From Acidobacteriota bacterium (GTDB taxonomy: Bacteria; Acidobacteriota; UBA6911): a stretch of 7,990 nucleotides of DNA. The translations under genes and the position numbers were made by a program. Numbering within the stretch: the stretch's first letter is position 1; every line of letters starts with the position of its first letter. Location of the stretch: contig JAFNAH010000048.1 in the NCBI GenBank assembly GCA_017860075.1, positions 1 to 7,990 on the forward strand, in the 5' to 3' direction. The notes under the pieces were generated by a model. It ran no database searches, was not told the origin of the DNA, and was given only the letters and a program-made list of their open reading frames with translations. Shown here one piece after another: positions 7,101 to 7,990 of this stretch.

Positions 7101-7827
7101 AAGCAGGCCTGTGCAGCCGGCTCAATGTCTCGAGCATGAAGCGCGCATTTTCCTCCGGAGCCTTGCCATCGAAGACCGCGCTTCCGGTGACGATGATGTC
7201 TGCACCGGCGGCTCCGATCTCGGCGATGTTCGCCCGTGTCACGCCCCCGTCGACCCCGAGCAGGATGTCTCTTTTCTGCTGCTGCAGCAGCCTGCGCACT
7301 TTCTCGATCCTCGCGAAAGTCGAAGGGATGAAAGACTGGCCGCCCCAGCCCGGGTTTACCGCGAGAAGGGTCACCATCTCGACTTCGTCCAGGAGAGGTT
7401 CGAGGGCTTCGACGGGGGTGCCGGGATTCAGCGCGATGCCTCGCACCAGGCCGCGGGCCGGGTCGTTGGCGTTGACCATCTTCCCCAGGGACTGGAGCAC
7501 TCGGTGGATGTGCAGGTCGGCCTCGACATGCACCGTGATGACGTCCGCTCCGCACGCGACGTAATCGGCCACCTTGCCGATCGGGTCCCGGACCATGAGG
7601 TGCACATCCTTCAACAGGGGGCCCTTCAGGGCCTTTATCCACGGGGGCCCCACGGTCATGGCCGGAACGAAACAGCCGTCCATCACGTCGACGTGCGCGA
7701 CGCGGACCCCGGTCCGTTCCAGGAGGGAGATCTCCGATCCAAGCCGCAGCAGGTCAGCGGTGAGCAGACCCACGCTGACGGTCGGAGATAATTCGCGCAA
7801 CAGCTGAAGCGCCTGTAATGGAGGCAT
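7099..7827 (-). CDS. rpe: Ribulose-phosphate 3-epimerase family protein, divergent
   Basis: A 242-residue TIM-barrel epimerase; the family interconverts ribulose 5-phosphate and xylulose 5-phosphate, and some members act on other ketose phosphates such as allulose 6-phosphate. Metal and catalytic residues are present: H45 and D47 in HVDVMDG, H76 in VHLMV, and D193 in VDGGV. Phosphate-binding loops are also seen: NPGWGGQSF (158-166) and TGSAVF (214-219). Two positions differ from the usual enzyme. The conserved Ser of the N-terminal PSILSAD motif is Gly here (SVGLLTAD, G20), and the MTVNPG strand reads LAVNPG. The N-terminus is about 15 residues longer than usual. The ATG follows GGGAG at 7-nt spacing and lies 25 bp after the LsrF-like gene, so the two are probably co-transcribed. 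Given the altered site and aldolase neighbours, a sugar-phosphate epimerase other than the housekeeping one is plausible. Family is sure; exact substrate is not. Confidence 0.85.
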   Translation of the reverse strand: MPPLQALQLLRELSPTVSVGLLTADLLRLGSEISLLERTGVRVAHVDVMDGCFVPAMTVGPPWIKALKGPLLKDVHLMVRDPIGKVADYVACGADVITVHVEADLHIHRVLQSLGKMVNANDPARGLVRGIALNPGTPVEALEPLLDEVEMVTLLAVNPGWGGQSFIPSTFARIEKVRRLLQQQKRDILLGVDGGVTRANIAEIGAAGADIIVTGSAVFDGKAPEENARFMLETLSRLHRPA

Positions 7828-7852
7828 AGAATGGCTCCCGCGCGGGCCGGGG

Positions 7853-7990
7853 CTAGGCGTGACCGTCTTTCAACGAGAGGTAATAATCATACGCTTCTTC
7901 CGGCCTGACAGACTCGTGAACCACTTTCCGCACCGCCTGGATCATCGCCGCGGGCGCCTCGGACTGGAAGATGTTTCTTCCCATGTCGAC
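7853..7990 (-). CDS. C-terminal end of an LsrF-like class I aldolase (DeoC/FbaB/LacD superfamily), partial
   Basis: Forty-five codons and a TAG stop are visible; the gene continues beyond the right edge. The segment contains [10 protein letters not shown] followed by [15 protein letters not shown] and ends [15 protein letters not shown]. This closely resembles the end of LsrF (3-hydroxy-5-phosphonooxypentane-2,4-dione thiolase, which breaks down phosphorylated autoinducer-2) and of related archaeal-type class I fructose-bisphosphate aldolases, where the GRNIFQ loop helps bind phosphate. The Schiff-base lysine would lie in the missing part. The stop is 25 bp before the epimerase gene, consistent with an operon. 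Whether it acts on an autoinducer-2 derivative, fructose bisphosphate or another keto-sugar phosphate cannot be decided here. Confidence 0.75.
   Translation of the reverse strand, partial: VDMGRNIFQSEAPAAMIQAVRKVVHESVRPEEAYDYYLSLKDGHA

Noticed and set aside
6387..7139. Open frame of 250 codons on the plus strand
   Set aside because: It is a shadow of the aldolase gene's N-terminal half and the following gap, with no domain signature.
7837..7846. CCCGCGCGGG palindrome between the LsrF-like and epimerase genes
   Set aside because: A short all-GC palindrome is expected by chance in such DNA, and it merges with the GGGAG ribosome-binding site; no T-tract or promoter is associated.

Overview
This is an ordinary-looking chromosomal window from a GC-rich bacterium (roughly 60% GC by eye), densely coding and with no sign of mobile elements, CRISPR or RNA genes. 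The gene set (RuvAB, a Rex redox repressor, a MoxR/DUF58 pair, a fused RhaD-type aldolase/dehydrogenase, and RPE and LsrF-like enzymes) does not fix the taxon. The Rex and RuvB sequences look to me most like Acidobacteriota or a related phylum, but this is an impression from memory, not a search result.

Positions 1-3876 hold a leftward gene run read as ruvA, ruvB, moxR-type ATPase, DUF58 protein, and then the first codons of a probable transglutaminase/DUF3488 protein cut by the window edge. Spacing is tight (17 bp, 35 bp, a 38-bp overlap, a 4-bp ATGA overlap), so it is probably one operon. A good sigma70-like promoter lies upstream of ruvA, and a perfect 8-bp inverted repeat overlaps its spacer and -10 element. 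This looks like an operator for DNA-damage or other control of Holliday-junction processing. The second half of the run is the widespread MoxR/DUF58/transglutaminase set, linked to envelope or metalloprotein-maturation functions.

Positions 3877-4187 are a 311-bp divergent intergenic region with the ruvA promoter at one end and a likely rex promoter at the other. No gene is supported there. Positions 4188-4856 carry rex (rightward), the NADH/NAD+-sensing repressor.

Positions 4857-7990 hold a second leftward run that converges on rex. In transcription order it is the C-terminal end of an LsrF-like class I aldolase, an RPE-family epimerase with an altered active-site position, and a fused class II aldolase/short-chain dehydrogenase of the rhamnulose-1-phosphate aldolase/lactaldehyde dehydrogenase type. 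Together they look like a sugar-phosphate catabolic operon: two aldolases, an epimerase and an NAD(P)-dependent aldehyde/alcohol oxidoreductase. The substrate cannot be read from the window. I see no wholly new system; the best leads are the ruvAB operator and the unusual aldolase/epimerase combination.
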